Source of the DNA: Cordylochernes scorpioides
Lineage: Eukaryota; Arthropoda; Arachnida; Pseudoscorpiones; Chernetidae
Direction of reading: 5' to 3'
DNA length: 64,000 bases
Assembly (NCBI GenBank): GCA_030710605.1
Contig: CP092886.1
Span: forward strand, 166,314,573 to 166,378,572
Shown: piece by piece, positions 18,727 through 29,904 of the stretch
Position numbering within the stretch: position 1 is the stretch's first letter
How the letters are laid out: every line of letters begins with the position of its first letter
Notes under the pieces: model-generated
The model's database searches: none
Seen by the model: the letters and a program-made list of their open reading frames with translations, nothing else
What the model was told of the DNA's origin: nothing
Position numbers and translations under genes: made by a program

Positions 18727-20145
18727 CACTGCGTGACATTGAAAATGGAACACCAAGAAATAGTGGCCAGAAAATTATGCAAATTTCAGGGTAGACGCGC
18801 CTAACCGAGTTATGCAAATGATGTAAAATGCGCAGCTTTCGTGCGCACATGGAGTAAGATATAAGGGAAGGAACTTGCAGAAAGGACAGTATTCGTGTCG
18901 TTATTTCTTCAAGGAAAATCATTGTAGAAATTTTGTTCTTGTGTCAAAAGACACGTGTAATAACAGAGAATGCCAGGTCATCGTAAACGGAGGCAGTTCA
19001 AGCAGACAGACGCTTTCACGAGGGGCGTGGTGATCGGACTGAAAAGGGCAGGTTGGTCCATACGTCAAATCGCAGCTGATACACACCTTGGTGCGTCCAC
19101 GGTGCACCGACTGTGGAGAAGATGGTTGGAACAAGGAAATGTGGCAATTTATAGGAATGTCGGTGCAACCAGAGTGACGTCAGCACGTGTGGATCGGCGT
19201 ATCCTTCGACAAGCAGTGGCGGCCCCACAAGCCACTTGTACCGCCATCCTGCAACATGTGCAAGACACCCTAGATCATTCCATCTCGACCAGAACCATTT
19301 CCCGTCGATTGGTTGCTAATGGCTTGCACTCATGCCGTCCGCTAAGAAGACTGCCATTGACCCCACCGAATAGGCGCCAACGTTTGGAATGGTGTCGGGC
19401 TAGATCGACGTGGATGACGGAATGGCACAGGGTCGTGTTCTCAGATGAGTCGCGTTTCTGCTTGTCCAGTGATAGTCGCCGTGTACGCGTGTGGCGTCGA
19501 CGTGGAGAAAGGTCCAATCCGGCAGCAATTGTGGAACGCCCCACCGTGCGACAATGTGGAATCATGGTTTGGGGCGCAATCGCGTATGATTCCAGGTCAG
19601 CTTTACTTCGTATTCAGGGCACTATGACGGCCCAACGATACGTTGATGATGTGCTGCGACCGGTGACACTCCCCTACCTTCAGGGGGTACCCAATGCCCT
19701 TTATCAGCAGGATAACGCCCGACCGCACACTGCTCGCATTAGCCAACAAGCTCTGCAAGATGTACATATGCTTCCCTGGCCACCGTACTCTCCTGATCTC
19801 TCACCAATCGAGCACGTCTGGGACATCATTGGACGCCGTTTGCATGCCTTGCCACAGCCGCGTTCAGAAGACGAACTGTGGCAAATGGTTGAGAGGGAAT
19901 GGAGAGCCATCCCTCAGGACGCCATCCGTACTCTGATTGACTCTCTACCTAGACGTGTTGCTGCGTGCATCGCCGTCCGCGGTGGTCTTACTTGCTACTA
20001 AGCCGACGCCGTTCTCGCTCTCTATTATGACTATCATTTTGAAATAAAGATCATTTATTGTTCGTCCCTGTCTCTCTCTGTCTGTCGAGTTTAATCAATT
20101 TCTGGCCACTATTTCTTGGTGTTCCATTTTCAATGTCACGCAGTG
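18727..20145 (+). mobile_element. Tc1-like DNA transposon, apparently complete
   Basis: The terminal inverted repeats are 47 bp and perfectly matched (CACTGCGTGACATTGAAAAT..GGCCAGAAA at both ends). TA flanks both sides (18725-18726, 20146-20147). The single ORF is intact, and an AATAAA signal follows the stop at 20043. All parts for autonomous transposition appear present, so it is the youngest DNA transposon in the window. Confidence 0.95.
18970..20001 (+). CDS. Tc1-like transposase, intact, 343 aa
   Basis: This enzyme cuts and joins DNA at the terminal repeats and inserts into TA. The N-terminus has two helix-turn-helix parts (GLKRAGWSIRQIAADTHLGAS at about 24-44 and a second at about 75-115) linked by basic residues. 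The catalytic residues are D159 in FSDESRF, D248 in QQDNARPHTA and E281 in SPIEHVWD. The second and third are separated by 32 residues rather than the classical 34. I believe relatives in the same arthropod clade share this spacing, but that is from memory. The IMVWGAIAYDSR block before the second aspartate is typical. Length fits the family (about 340 aa). Codon use is GC-richer than the surroundings, a sign of recent arrival. The ATG at 18970 gives the usual MPxxRKRR start. Activity is inferred from integrity only. Confidence 0.95.
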   Translation: MPGHRKRRQFKQTDAFTRGVVIGLKRAGWSIRQIAADTHLGASTVHRLWRRWLEQGNVAIYRNVGATRVTSARVDRRILRQAVAAPQATCTAILQHVQDTLDHSISTRTISRRLVANGLHSCRPLRRLPLTPPNRRQRLEWCRARSTWMTEWHRVVFSDESRFCLSSDSRRVRVWRRRGERSNPAAIVERPTVRQCGIMVWGAIAYDSRSALLRIQGTMTAQRYVDDVLRPVTLPYLQGVPNALYQQDNARPHTARISQQALQDVHMLPWPPYSPDLSPIEHVWDIIGRRLHALPQPRSEDELWQMVEREWRAIPQDAIRTLIDSLPRRVAACIAVRGGLTCY

Positions 20146-20229
20146 TATATATATATACATATTACATTGATAAAATTGTTTGATATAAAGAATTGAACTT
20201 GCTAAAGTTTTCAAGTATTGGAATACATG

Positions 20230-20520
20230 ATTGGCATTGCTGTCGTGGTAAAATAACAAAATCTTTAGATCAATATTGGTTTAATTTTCTTATTAAAAAT
20301 ATTTGAAACATAACTCGAGAAAAATACTGCCTGACATAAGGCGTAAGAATAAAATAAAATGAAAGGCTTATTTACATAATTTACAAAAGGTTTGAGCCGG
20401 TCATCAGGAAAACACAACAATAAGCTATATAAAGGAAAAACGCGACTGGTGGTAGATTTAACAGGATATTCGAATCTATGAAATATAATTTCAAATAAAA
20501 TAATATTTTCATATAATATA
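20230..20520 (+). repeat. Dispersed 300-bp repeat (CGGTCGATTTA family)
   Basis: TGCTGTCGTGGTAAAATAACAA, ATACTGCCTGACATAAGGCGTA, TTATTTACATAAT, GAGCCGGTCAT and GGTAGATTTAACAGGATATTCG follow in family order. It ends next to the gypsy LTR at 20526. Confidence 0.6.
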
Positions 20521-20525
20521 TTTAT

Positions 20526-20887
20526 TGTTACATCAATTTTAATGCGCCTTACATTTATTCAGAATATTCTATGATATTTAATATTTATTTAAAACAGAAT
20601 ATTTAGATTATCATCATTCCTTTTTATAGTTTCACTCCTTTTGTAATATTTATTGTACATATATCTTTATTGCTTATTGGAGCGGGAGAGGACCTAGACG
20701 AAGACTGCGGATCGCAACCTACGAGGAAGAAAAGAATAAATAAACAGGTAATTTATTTTATTTAATTTTATTTATTTACTTTTATTTATTTGTTTTGAAT
20801 ATGGAAACCCGCTCGGGAAACGTGTATAACACCAAGAAGGAAGAAACCAAGGTCGACGACCCTGCAAAGCTGCAACTTGGTGCAACA
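20526..20887 (+). repeat. Gypsy 1 5' LTR, 362 bp
   Basis: It begins TGTTACATCA and ends GGTGCAACA, so the termini TGTT/AACA are inverted. It ends just before the TGG of a likely primer binding site. Unusually, the gag start codon at 20801 lies inside the LTR. Confidence 0.88.
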
Positions 20888-21936
20888 ATTGGTAGAGATG
20901 CTGGTTTCGAACCAGTTACTTTAAACCCCAATATAGAAATTCCGAAATATGACGGGACAGAAGACCCTCGCCCATGGATAGAATCCCTCGAAGGGATTGG
21001 TCTCCTCTATCATTGGGCAGACTACTTAATTGCCCGTTATGCCGCCATGAACATGACGGGAAGCGCTAAAACCTGGTTAAATTTACACAAAGCTAGTTTC
21101 ACGAGCTGGGAAAATATTAAAATCCGCCTCATTCAGGATTTTTCTCTGGACGCGAATAAAGAAAAACTTAGAATGAAGCTCAACAGAATGCAACACTGGA
21201 ATGAACCAGCAATCAGGTTCGCGGAAGACATTCTAGTGTTGTGCAACAAGGTTGACCCCGTAATGGAAGAATAAACAGAAATTGAACATGTTATTGGAGG
21301 ACTGAAAAAAAGAGTACTCATTCGCACTCTACCTGAACCCTCCAAGAACTTCTTGTCGTGTGCAAGAAAATGGATTCTTTTGAAAAGAAGTATCGGGAAC
21401 GTGTGGAGAAATCCAGAAACCTATATAACAGTCCACGCTATTCTAGACCCCAACAACAATCGAGGTACGTGCCGCCGACTGCCGCACGAAACTACCAGAC
21501 CACTTCCAGGCCCCAAGCCCCTGTTTCCAATAATTACAAGAACGACTTCCCTCCTACTCCCAGACAGTATCAAAACAACTTTCCCCAGCCCTCTACCCCT
21601 AGACGTCCCTATAGTCCTAACTTTGTGCCGAAACCAAACCTTCAGAGAAACACCTACGATAAAAGCCAAGAAGTGAGCAAAAATAGGACGGAAGATGGAA
21701 GACCAATCTGCTTTAAGTGTAAAAAGCCAGGGCACGTGGCCCGTTATTGTAGGGTCAAGTTTATAAGAATCCTAGAAGAGGATCCAACAGATACCCAAGG
21801 GAAGGTCGAAGAGAAATTCCAAATGAATGAAATATCAGAGAAATCAGGACCTCGGCTTTATGCTGACGTATGTCATAGCACACAGACAAATATTCCTACC
21901 CGGAATAGATATTCCGTGTTGGAAGATTTAAACTAA
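20801..21936 (+). pseudogene. Gypsy 1 gag, disrupted
   Basis: Gag forms the particle and binds RNA. The ATG at 20801 (METRSGNV) lies in the LTR. The capsid-like part has typical gypsy sequence such as YDGTEDPRPWIES and GSAKTWLN. A TAA at 21272-21274 interrupts it after DPVMEE, but the same frame continues with EHVIGGLKKRVLIRTLPEP. Near 21360-21380 the frame shifts into a proline/asparagine-rich linker and a zinc knuckle C-X2-C-X4-H-X4-C (21709-21750, CFKCKKPGHVARYC). The ORF ends at 21936. Capsid and nucleocapsid are therefore present but separated by one stop and one frameshift. The first 29 codons come from the LTR. Confidence 0.85.
20890..20915 (+). promoter_or_regulatory. Primer binding site (tRNA-like, extended)
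   Basis: TGG at 20890 is followed by TAGAGATGCTGGTTTCGAACC. The complement would be a tRNA 3' end ...CTCTACCA preceded by a T-arm with TTCGAAA loop. Complementarity through the T-arm would be longer than the common 12-18 nt. I cannot name the tRNA. The site overlaps gag codons. Confidence 0.55.
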
Positions 21937-21992
21937 GCGTCGCGCCTGAATCTGTCAATCAAAGCAAGTCGACCATAAACGGAATCAAGAAG

Positions 21993-24900
21993 TTGGACGC
22001 TAAATACAAATTAAAAATTAATGTGAACAAGATAGGGACTTTTGAAGCTTTTGTTGATACAGGTGCTGAGCTCTCAGTGGTCGACCTCAGAACGGCCCTC
22101 GATACAGGCCATGGTATAAGTAAACTCGCAAAAATTTGTGCAGGACCCGATGGAAAAAAAATTGGAGACATGGTAGGAAGTATATTTTTAAATATAAAAA
22201 TTTATGACGAAACATTATCACACAACTTTGTGATATTGAAAACGCATTTACGGACATTAATTCTTGGAAGAGATTTCCTTAAGAAAATGAAGGCGATAAT
22301 AGATTGTAAGCAAGAAACTATAAAATACGATTTGACGAATAATCATGACGAAAGCAATTTTGAAATGTTGAAAATAAAGAGTGCCAAGGATTCCATTGTA
22401 CCGGAATGTTCCATTAAATTGATCAAGGCATTGGTAGAAACAGAGGATGGGGAATATATTATCGAGGAGAGCAGCAAAATGTTTCAAACAAATGGACTTC
22501 GTCTAGCAAGAAGCTTGATCAATGTTATAAATAGGGAACAACATATCTGGATAACTAATCCGTATCCTGGACCGTTAAAAATAATGAAAACCCAAACATT
22601 GGCTTTTGGAAGTAGTCCAGCGAAAATAAATGCGAATCGAGAAAGAGAGGTAGAAGAGAACGAAGAACTTAGATTCCAAATAAACGAAAATCTTTCACCA
22701 AAGGAACAGAAGGAGTTAAAACAAGTTTTAGAAAGGCATGGAGATCTGTTTTCGTCGAGATTAGGGAAAACCAATTTGGCAAAACATCGGATAGACACAG
22801 AAGACGCGAAGCCAATTAAACACAAGCCTTACAGGGTAAGTGCTAAAGAACGAGATATTATAAAATAGCAAATTGACGAGATGCTTACAGAAGGCATAAT
22901 TAGGCCATCTTCTTGTCCCTGGTATTTTCCAGTAATATTGGTCAAGAAGCGAGATGGTAAATACATATTTTGTGTGGACTACAGAAAACTGAATAATGTG
23001 ACAGTAAAAGATGTCTATCCGATCCCTAGAACAGACAAATTTATGGATACTCTCCAAGGATCTACATACTTTTCAGCAATAGACCTCAGATCTGGATATT
23101 GGCAAGTTGAAGTCGAAGAAAGAGACAAAGAGAAAACAGCTTTCACTACAGCGCATGGATTATATGAATTCAACTTGATGCCTTTTGGACTTTGTAACGC
23201 GCCTGCTACCTTTGAGAGAAATATGGAAAATATGCTTGGAAATCTGAGATGGCAAATTTGTTTGTGTTATCTGGATGATTTTATCATATATAGCCCGGGT
23301 TTTCCAACGCACCTTAAAAGACTTGAAGCTGTTTTTAGATGTTTTCGTGACTCTAATTTAAGGTTAAACGACAAAAAGTGCCGATTTGCTTTTGAAGATT
23401 TGGAGATTCTCGGCTATATAACGAGAAAACATGGTATAAAACCCGCGGAACATAACATAAAAGCTGTCAGAAATTTTCCTCGGCCCACAAAGGTCAAAGA
23501 AGTACAATCTTTTTTGGGAATGTGTTCATATTTTATATAAAATTTATCAAAGATTTCTCAAATATTGCTGACCCTTTGACCAACCTTATAAAAAAGTGTA
23601 TCATTTACCTGGACAGAAAGACAAGAGGAAGCGTTTCAAATCCTAAAACAGCACTATTAAGTCCACCAATTTTAGGTCACTTCAATCCAAATGCGCCTAC
23701 TCATGTTCATACTGATGCGTCCAACATCGGCATAGGTGCAACACTTGTCCAAGACATCGGTGGTGTAGAGAAGGTGATCACATATTTGAGTCGTATCCTA
23801 AATAAAGCGGAGCAAAATTATTCAACAACTGAATAAGAATGTCTGGCCGTTGTCTGGTCAATGTCAAAATTACGGCCCTACCTTTATGGAAGACCTTTTG
23901 AAATAGTAACAGACCATCACGCCTTATGCTGGCTCAAAAACTTGAAGGATCCAACAGGCCGATTGGCAAGATGGGCATTAAAAATTCAAGAATATGACTT
24001 CGATATAATACATAAATCAGGAAAGAAGCATCTGGACGCCGATGGCTTATCTAGGGGACCCTTACCAGAAACTGAGTGGGATGAGGATTTTGAAAGGTTA
24101 TTTTTAAATCAAATAACAGACGAAGGGGATAAGTTTATCGAAAGTGTTAAGAAAAACCTTAATGGAAGCAGGCGATCAATTGCGCAAAACTTCAAAGAAA
24201 AAGATGGATGCCTCTTTAAGAAAAACCCGAACCCTCAAGGCAGGGCGTGGTTGCTCGTGGTTCCAGAGAAGAAAAAGAGAGAAATTATGAAAGAATATCA
24301 CAATCATATGTCGAATGGCCATCTGGGCGTCGCCAGAACCATGTACCGAATGAAGAGTAACTACCTTTGGCCATCCATGCTAAAGGATGTCTCAGAATTC
24401 GTTAAGACGTGTCACCTTTGCCAAAGTAGGAAAGGCTCAAACCAATTACCTTCTGAACTACTACAGCCCATTCCCCCAGCCAACTTTCCTTTCGAAAGAA
24501 TTGGAATTGACTTTGTTGGTCCATTGCCATCTACGAAAAACAGGAAAAAATGGATAATCGTGCTGACGGACTACTACACTAGATATGCAGAAACAAAAGC
24601 AGTCTCGGAAGCAACAGTGAAAGAAGTTTCAAAATTTCTAGTAGAGGATATTTTTCTCCGGCACTGAGCCCCACAATATCTAATTAGTGACAGGGGCTCT
24701 CAATTTACCAGTAATTTAATGAAAGAGGTCATGAAAATGTGCACGATTAAACATTGCTTCACAACGAGCTATCATCCCCAGACTAATGGATTGACAGCGG
24801 TTAAATAGAACATTGATCAATATGCTCAGTATGTATGTGAACACTGATCAGAAGAATTGGGACGAAATACTCCCGTTCATCACTCACGCTTACAATACTA

Positions 24901-25400
24901 CAATTCAGGAAACCACAGGATATTCTCCCTTTTTCCTGATGTTTGGAAGAGAACCCACGTCTCTTTTGGACGACAGGAATATCTCGGTGGACATTGACAA
25001 GGATGATTATGATGAATACATAAAACATCACTTAGACAAAATAGACAGAACAAGAAAATTAGTTATTAACAACACAATAAAGACTCAAGATAGAATGAAA
25101 AAGAACTATGACAAGAAACACATGGAAAGAAGCTACGAACCAGGAGAATTAGTAGCAGTTTGGACACCAATTAGGAAAATAGGAAAGTGCGAGAAACTTC
25201 TGAGAAAATATTTTGGTCCATATAGAATATTAAAAAAGATGTCTAGCGTCAATTATCTAATAGAACCGAAAGATAATCCGGGCCAAGACCCTCTGATAGT
25301 TCATGTTTCAAGAATCAAGCCTTATTATGAGAGAATGGATGAGGTCATTCACGAGGACGTGAAAACCTTTGGAGAGGGGGAAGTGTTACATCAATTTTAA
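21993..25400 (+). pseudogene. Gypsy 1 pol (PR-RT-RNaseH-IN), disrupted
   Basis: Aspartic protease: FVDTGAEL (D at codon 22 of this ORF) and ILGRDFL. A TAG at 22866-22868 stands between DIIK and QIDEM at the RT start. RT: VDYRKLN, FSAIDLRSGYWQV and YLDD (23268-23279). A frameshift occurs near 23530. RNase H: THVHTDASNIGIG, a TAA at 23834-23836, then TDHHALCWL and the KKHLDADGLSR end. Integrase: CHLC zinc part with upstream histidines, IGIDFVGP and SDRGSQF with the first two acidic residues. A TGA at 24665-24667 precedes SDRG. The segment with the third acidic residue after HPQTNGLT is corrupted, with a TAG. Another frameshift leads into THAYNTT and the GPY module (YFGPYRI), and the ORF ends EVLHQF inside the 3' LTR. 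At least four stops and two frameshifts make it inactive. Confidence 0.9.
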
Positions 25401-25760
25401 TGCGCCTTACATTTATTCAAAATATTCTATGATATTTAATATTTATTTAAAACAGAATATTTAGATTATCATCATTCCTTTTTATAGTTTCACTGCTTTT
25501 GTAATATTTATTGTACATATATCTTTATTGCTTATTGGAGCGGGAGAGGACCTAGACGAAGACTGCGGATCGCAACCTACGAGGAAGACAAGAATAAATA
25601 AACACAATAACTTTAAAAGGTAATTTATTTTTATTTAATTTTATTTATTCACTTTTATATATTTGCTTTGAATATGGGAACCCGGTCGGGAAACGTGTAT
25701 AACACCAAGAAGGAAGAAACCAAGGTCGACGACCCTGCAGAGCTGCAACTTGGTGCAACA
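25384..25760 (+). repeat. Gypsy 1 3' LTR, 377 bp
   Basis: Matches the 5' LTR, with a 15-bp extra ACAATAACTTTAAAAG-like segment after AATAAATAAAC and a few substitutions. The last pol codons overlap its start. The LINE end at 25763 abuts it. Confidence 0.88.
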
Positions 25761-25762
25761 AT

Positions 25763-26386
25763 ATACAGGGTGATCCAAAAGTCCCGCACAACTTTAAAAT
25801 TTAATAACTCCGCGAATATTTGCGCTAGAGCAATGCGGTGAACACCATTGTGTTCAGGATGCAATGGGATTTTTTATGGCAAATAATGAAAAATTCGAAA
25901 TTGATTTTAGTTACAACTTTATTCGCTAGATGGCGCCCTACCAGAATCAGCGATTCAGCGGCCAAATTGTTTGATAAATTGAAAAATATAACTGAAAGAC
26001 ACGTATTTTTACTTTTTGAATACCAGGAAAGAACCCTAATAATATCGAATGATAAATTAATAAAACACCATTTCGCCAAAAGTTAGAAGAAATGGTTAAC
26101 GATTTTTTAATACAATCTGAGATATGTAAAATAGGTATATGCAAATTAAAACATGTAGCAAAAAAAACAAAAAACTTGATATTTTAGATGCGGTTTGCTG
26201 GAATCCTCTCAGCTATTTATATTTCGAAAATAATAATTTTCTTATATTTTAAATTCAACTCTCTCTCAGTATCGATTATATTCATTTTAATTCATTTGAA
26301 AAATATTTATCTATCTATCTCTGATGATTTATTTTACTCTGGAATGCCGTTTTTGTTTTTGTCGTGTCCAATAAAGAGCCTCAGAT
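25763..26386 (-). mobile_element. 5'-truncated LINE copy (3' end only)
   Basis: On the minus strand it begins at ATCTGAGGCTCTTTATTGGAC, equal to the end of the RNase H-LINE at 39480-39540. It continues through the same 3' region and ends GTGCGGGACTTTTGGATCACCCTGTATAT. Two further copies share this 3' end (38954 and 50280), while their 5' ends differ, as expected for LINE target-primed reverse transcription. It carries the conserved 84-codon ORF (25825-26079). Confidence 0.75.
25825..26079 (-). CDS. Conserved small ORF in LINE 3' region, copy 1
   Basis: An 84-codon ORF (MAKWCFINLSFDIIRVLSWY ... NTMVFTALL) kept open in all three copies of this LINE end (also 39015-39305 and 49966-50220). It lies downstream of the RNase H domain in LINE orientation. 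No known domain is recognised, and the opposite strand is also open over much of it, so coding is not proven. It could be a structured untranslated region instead. Confidence 0.3.
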   Translation of the reverse strand: MAKWCFINLSFDIIRVLSWYSKSKNTCLSVIFFNLSNNLAAESLILVGRHLANKVVTKINFEFFIICHKKSHCILNTMVFTALL

Positions 26387-29300
26387 TATTTTCGTTTGGC
26401 CAACAAAAAATGTCCAATTTATATACACATATATTCTTAAATAATGAGACCTTAAAGAATGCAAATAATCTTCATCTATTTACATACACAACACATCTCC
26501 CCCCTTAATAATACTCCAGTCGGTCTAGGGGTTTCCTGGCTCTCTGAGGCCTAGAACTGCGGACGGGCACTTGCACAGCGGCAGCCTCCGGTTTAGGAGT
26601 GCAAGAGGGCACGTGCACAGCAACAGGCCCTGGTATAGGAGTGCAAGAGGGTACGTGCACAGAAGCAGTCTCCTCCTTGTTTCCTGATGTAACCTCTGGA
26701 ACCTCCTCTTCACTTTATTTCTGACTTCCACCTACAGGCTTCTCTCCTGATGTTCGACGAAGTATCAAATTTCTTGTCTCCACTTGTTTCTTTCTCACAG
26801 GTCGCAATTGATTGATATGCCTCTTATACACGACGCCCTCGCAACTTATAAGGTAGTGACGGTAGCTCAATAATTCCAAAATGGTACCTTTTTACCGTTT
26901 AGGTCCAGTTGCATAGTTGCGGAAATAAACCTCGCAACCTGTAGTAAACTGCTCCTGCCTTCTTACGGCCTCATGAAATACCTCTCGCGGATTTCCCATC
27001 TTGGTATTAAATTCGAGAATCTTGATCTTAAACTTCTCTTCATTAGCAGTTCCGCCGGGGAATTCCTTTATTACAGTTTGGGGGAATGCTCTATGAGCAA
27101 ATAGGAAACTTTGTAGATTCGCCTCTAAATCATCCTTCCCATTATTCTTTCTCAAAAGGTTTTTAAACTCTCTTACATATCTCTCAGCTAAACCATTTGT
27201 ACTAGGATTATACGGACTGGTCTTAGTGTGCCGTATACCATTCATTTTGGTAAATTGCTCGAATTCACCGGAGACAAACTGTCTTCCGTTATCTGTAACA
27301 AAAAGTTAGGGCAATCCAATCCTGGCGAGAATTTCTCTAAGATGATTTATAATCGTTTTGCTGGTAATATCTTTGATGATAAAATTTTTTATCCACTTTG
27401 ATAATGCGTCCACGAGAACCAAAAACATTCTTCCCATGAACGGACCCGCTAGATCAAGAAGAAGTCGATGCCACGGTTTTTCGGGCCAAGTCCATTCCGA
27501 GATGGTAGCCGGGGGCATGCTTGCCGATTCTTGGCATACTCTACATTCTCTAGTTAACTCCTCGATGTTACTGTCTATGCCTGACCATCAGAAAATACCG
27601 TCTGGCAATCATCTTCATTTTAACAATCCCCATGTGTATTTCATGCAAGTCATTTAAAATTAAAGATCTTAATTTTGGGGGAATTACCACTCTTTCACGC
27701 CATTGAAGACAACCATACTCCAAACTTAATTCCTCATTGATCTTATGATGAGGAGCTAGTGGGTTTTCTCTAGTTACCCTTGTGAATTTCCACACACACA
27801 GTTGCCTTCTCTAACATTCCTTAATACTATAGACAGTATTTTATCTTGGGGCGTCTCATATGCCACCTCCATAAAAGAGAACGGTACCTCATTCGACTTC
27901 CTAAGAAGAAGTACCTGGTCTTCATCAAGAGACTCCCTGACACTCGATTCTAAAGGAAGACGTGACAATGCGTCAACATTGGAATTATCACTAGTTTTTC
28001 GAAATTCCACAGTATGATTAAATACAGCTAATTTTAAGGACCATCTTTTAATTATGGACGATGCACATATGGGAATTGGTTTATGAGGTGAAAATATATG
28101 AATTAAGGGTCGGTTGTCTGTGACCAATACAAATTTCCGTCCCAGTAAGTATTGTCTGAATTTCTCAACGCCAAAAGTTATGCTCAACGCTTTCTTTTCT
28201 AGTTGAGAGAAACGTTTTTCCGCTTCAGTTAATGTTCTAGAAGCAAAGGCTATAGAGCTTCTTCCTTTCTATCATTTCTATGACTCAGAATTACGCCTAG
28301 TCCATAGTCTATTAATAATGATATACATTTTTAAAATAACATTCGATATTTTTTCGTCCAATTCCATCTACAATTTTTATTCAAAAGTTGATAGAATAGC
28401 GCTAAAATGTTTGCTATATTCTTTATGAATCTATAATAATAAATTAAGAGTCCTATGAAAGATCTCAATTGCGAAACATTCTTTAGGTTCAGGCGCCTCT
28501 ATCACTGCTTTAATTTTATTTTCTAAGGGAGACAGTCCATATTTATCCATTTGAAACCCTAAATATTCCACCGATTTCTTTTTAAATTTACATTTATATC
28601 TGTTTAACTTTAAACCTTTTCTAGCAATCATCTAAACACTAGATCCAACTTTTGTGATCTTCAAAGTCTTTTCCTGCAACCAAAATATCATCTATGTAGC
28701 AGGCCACACCTGGCAAATCAGAAAATAGGCCTTCCATAATCCTTTGAAATTTATTTGGTGCTACCGCTACGTCATATGGTAGTTTTTTTATAAGAAAACA
28801 ACCTCTTTGTTGTGTTTATATCAACAACAGCTTTGGCTTCTTCAGCTAACGTTACTTGTAAGTAAGCCTGTGATAGGTCTAGAGTTGAAAGTACGGTGCT
28901 TGTAGATAATTTTGAAAAGATCTCATCGATCGATGGAATGGGATACCTATCTAATTCTATTGATTTATTAGCTGTACATCTAAAATCACCACATATCCTT
29001 ACACTACCATCCTTTTTTGATGCCGGTACTATTGGAGCGGTCCAATATGCATGAACTATAGGTTATAAAATGCAAGAATTCACTAAACGATCAATTTCAT
29101 TCTCTACTTTGTTTTTTAGAGAGAAAGGTAAACTTCTGGCCTTACAAAACACAGGAGTCACATCCTTTTTTAAATTAAAATTTATTCTAACGTCCTTTAG
29201 ACATCCCAAATCTTTGTTAAACAAATCTGCATACCTATCCATCAAATTTTTGTATATTTAAATATATTTCTATTATATTCATTATTTAAAATTTTAATGC

Positions 29301-29804
29301 TAAAAAATAAGAATAATCAAGTTTCAACTGTTGAAGCCATTCTCTTCCTAATAAAATTACCTGGAATTTTTCATTTACAAATATTAATCGTAAATATTTG
29401 TTGGCTTCTTTTACAAAAACATTTCTTTGGTCTATAATCTCTATTGATTTACCACAAAAGGATTTTAATCTTAAATTTGTTGGAAATAATCTTTTACCTT
29501 GCCAATAATTCTTATAAATATCTTTAGGTATTAACGTGTAACTGGACTTCCTGTATCTATTGTAAAGCACAAAGAATAATAATCTACTGTTAAATTTATT
29601 GTGGCATCAGTTTCGCCCTGTACAGAATATATAGAGTCCTCTTGTACAAATTCACATCCCCACATTCTTTTACTAGCTTTGCAGACCCTACTTAAATGAC
29701 CCAGTTTATTACATTTTAAAACAAGTCTTTGTTCTATGAGGTAAAACAGATGCCACGTGTGAATGTCTTTCACCACATCTATAACACGCTATTTTGCCTT
29801 TGCC
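26387..29804 (-). mobile_element. Ty3/gypsy retrotransposon 2, partial, defective
   Basis: Minus-strand pol with a gag remnant. It runs from the assembly gap at 29805 to a polypurine tract (AAGGGGGGAGA, complement of 26496-26507) and about 109 bp of LTR starting TGTGTTGTG, cut by the LINE copy at 26386. The family differs from gypsy 1. Gag and the upstream LTR are missing because of the gap. Confidence 0.85.
26505..29776 (-). pseudogene. Gypsy 2 pol (zinc knuckle-PR-RT-RNaseH-IN), disrupted
   Basis: Read on the minus strand: zinc-knuckle remnants (CNKLGHLSRVC near 29700), protease FTIDTGSPVT near 29560 and ILLGREWL near 29340. RT starts at DLFNKDLGCL (29230) and has CGDFR, ELDRYPIPSIDE, DLSQAYLQV and a YIDD box near 28688-28699. 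RNase H follows with LVTDNRPLIHIF and NVDALSRLP, then the integrase zinc part, LLLDLAGPF, and SPYNPSTNGLAERYVREFK. The last keeps the third acidic residue. A chromodomain is not seen. A repeat-like tail with VHVPSCTP ends in RLEYY and TAA at 26505. Many frameshifts and stops split it into at least eight pieces. It resembles the K02A2.6-type gypsy clade by layout. Confidence 0.85.
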
Positions 29805-29904
29805 NNNNNNNNNNNNNNNNNNNNNNNNNNNNNNNNNNNNNNNNNNNNNNNNNNNNNNNNNNNNNNNNNNNNNNNNNNNNNNNNNNNNNNNNNNNNNNNN
29901 NNNN
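29805..29904. other. Assembly gap, 100 N
   Basis: Exactly 100 N, the usual placeholder for a gap of unknown size. Gypsy 2 stops at its left edge and an unrelated foldback starts at its right edge. Confidence 1.

Larger units (their letters stand above)
20526..25760 (+). mobile_element. Ty3/gypsy LTR retrotransposon 1, full-length but defective
   Basis: Two LTRs bound a 5.2-kb element with gag and pol in the order protease, reverse transcriptase, RNase H, integrase, the Ty3/gypsy order. No envelope ORF follows. The LTRs differ by one 15-bp indel and a few substitutions, so the insertion is fairly recent despite several stops and frameshifts. A LINE end begins directly after the 3' LTR, so no clean target duplication can be named. 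Confidence 0.93.

Noticed and set aside
26188..26508. 106-codon plus-strand ORF
   Set aside because: Antisense over the LINE 3' region and the partial LTR of gypsy 2.
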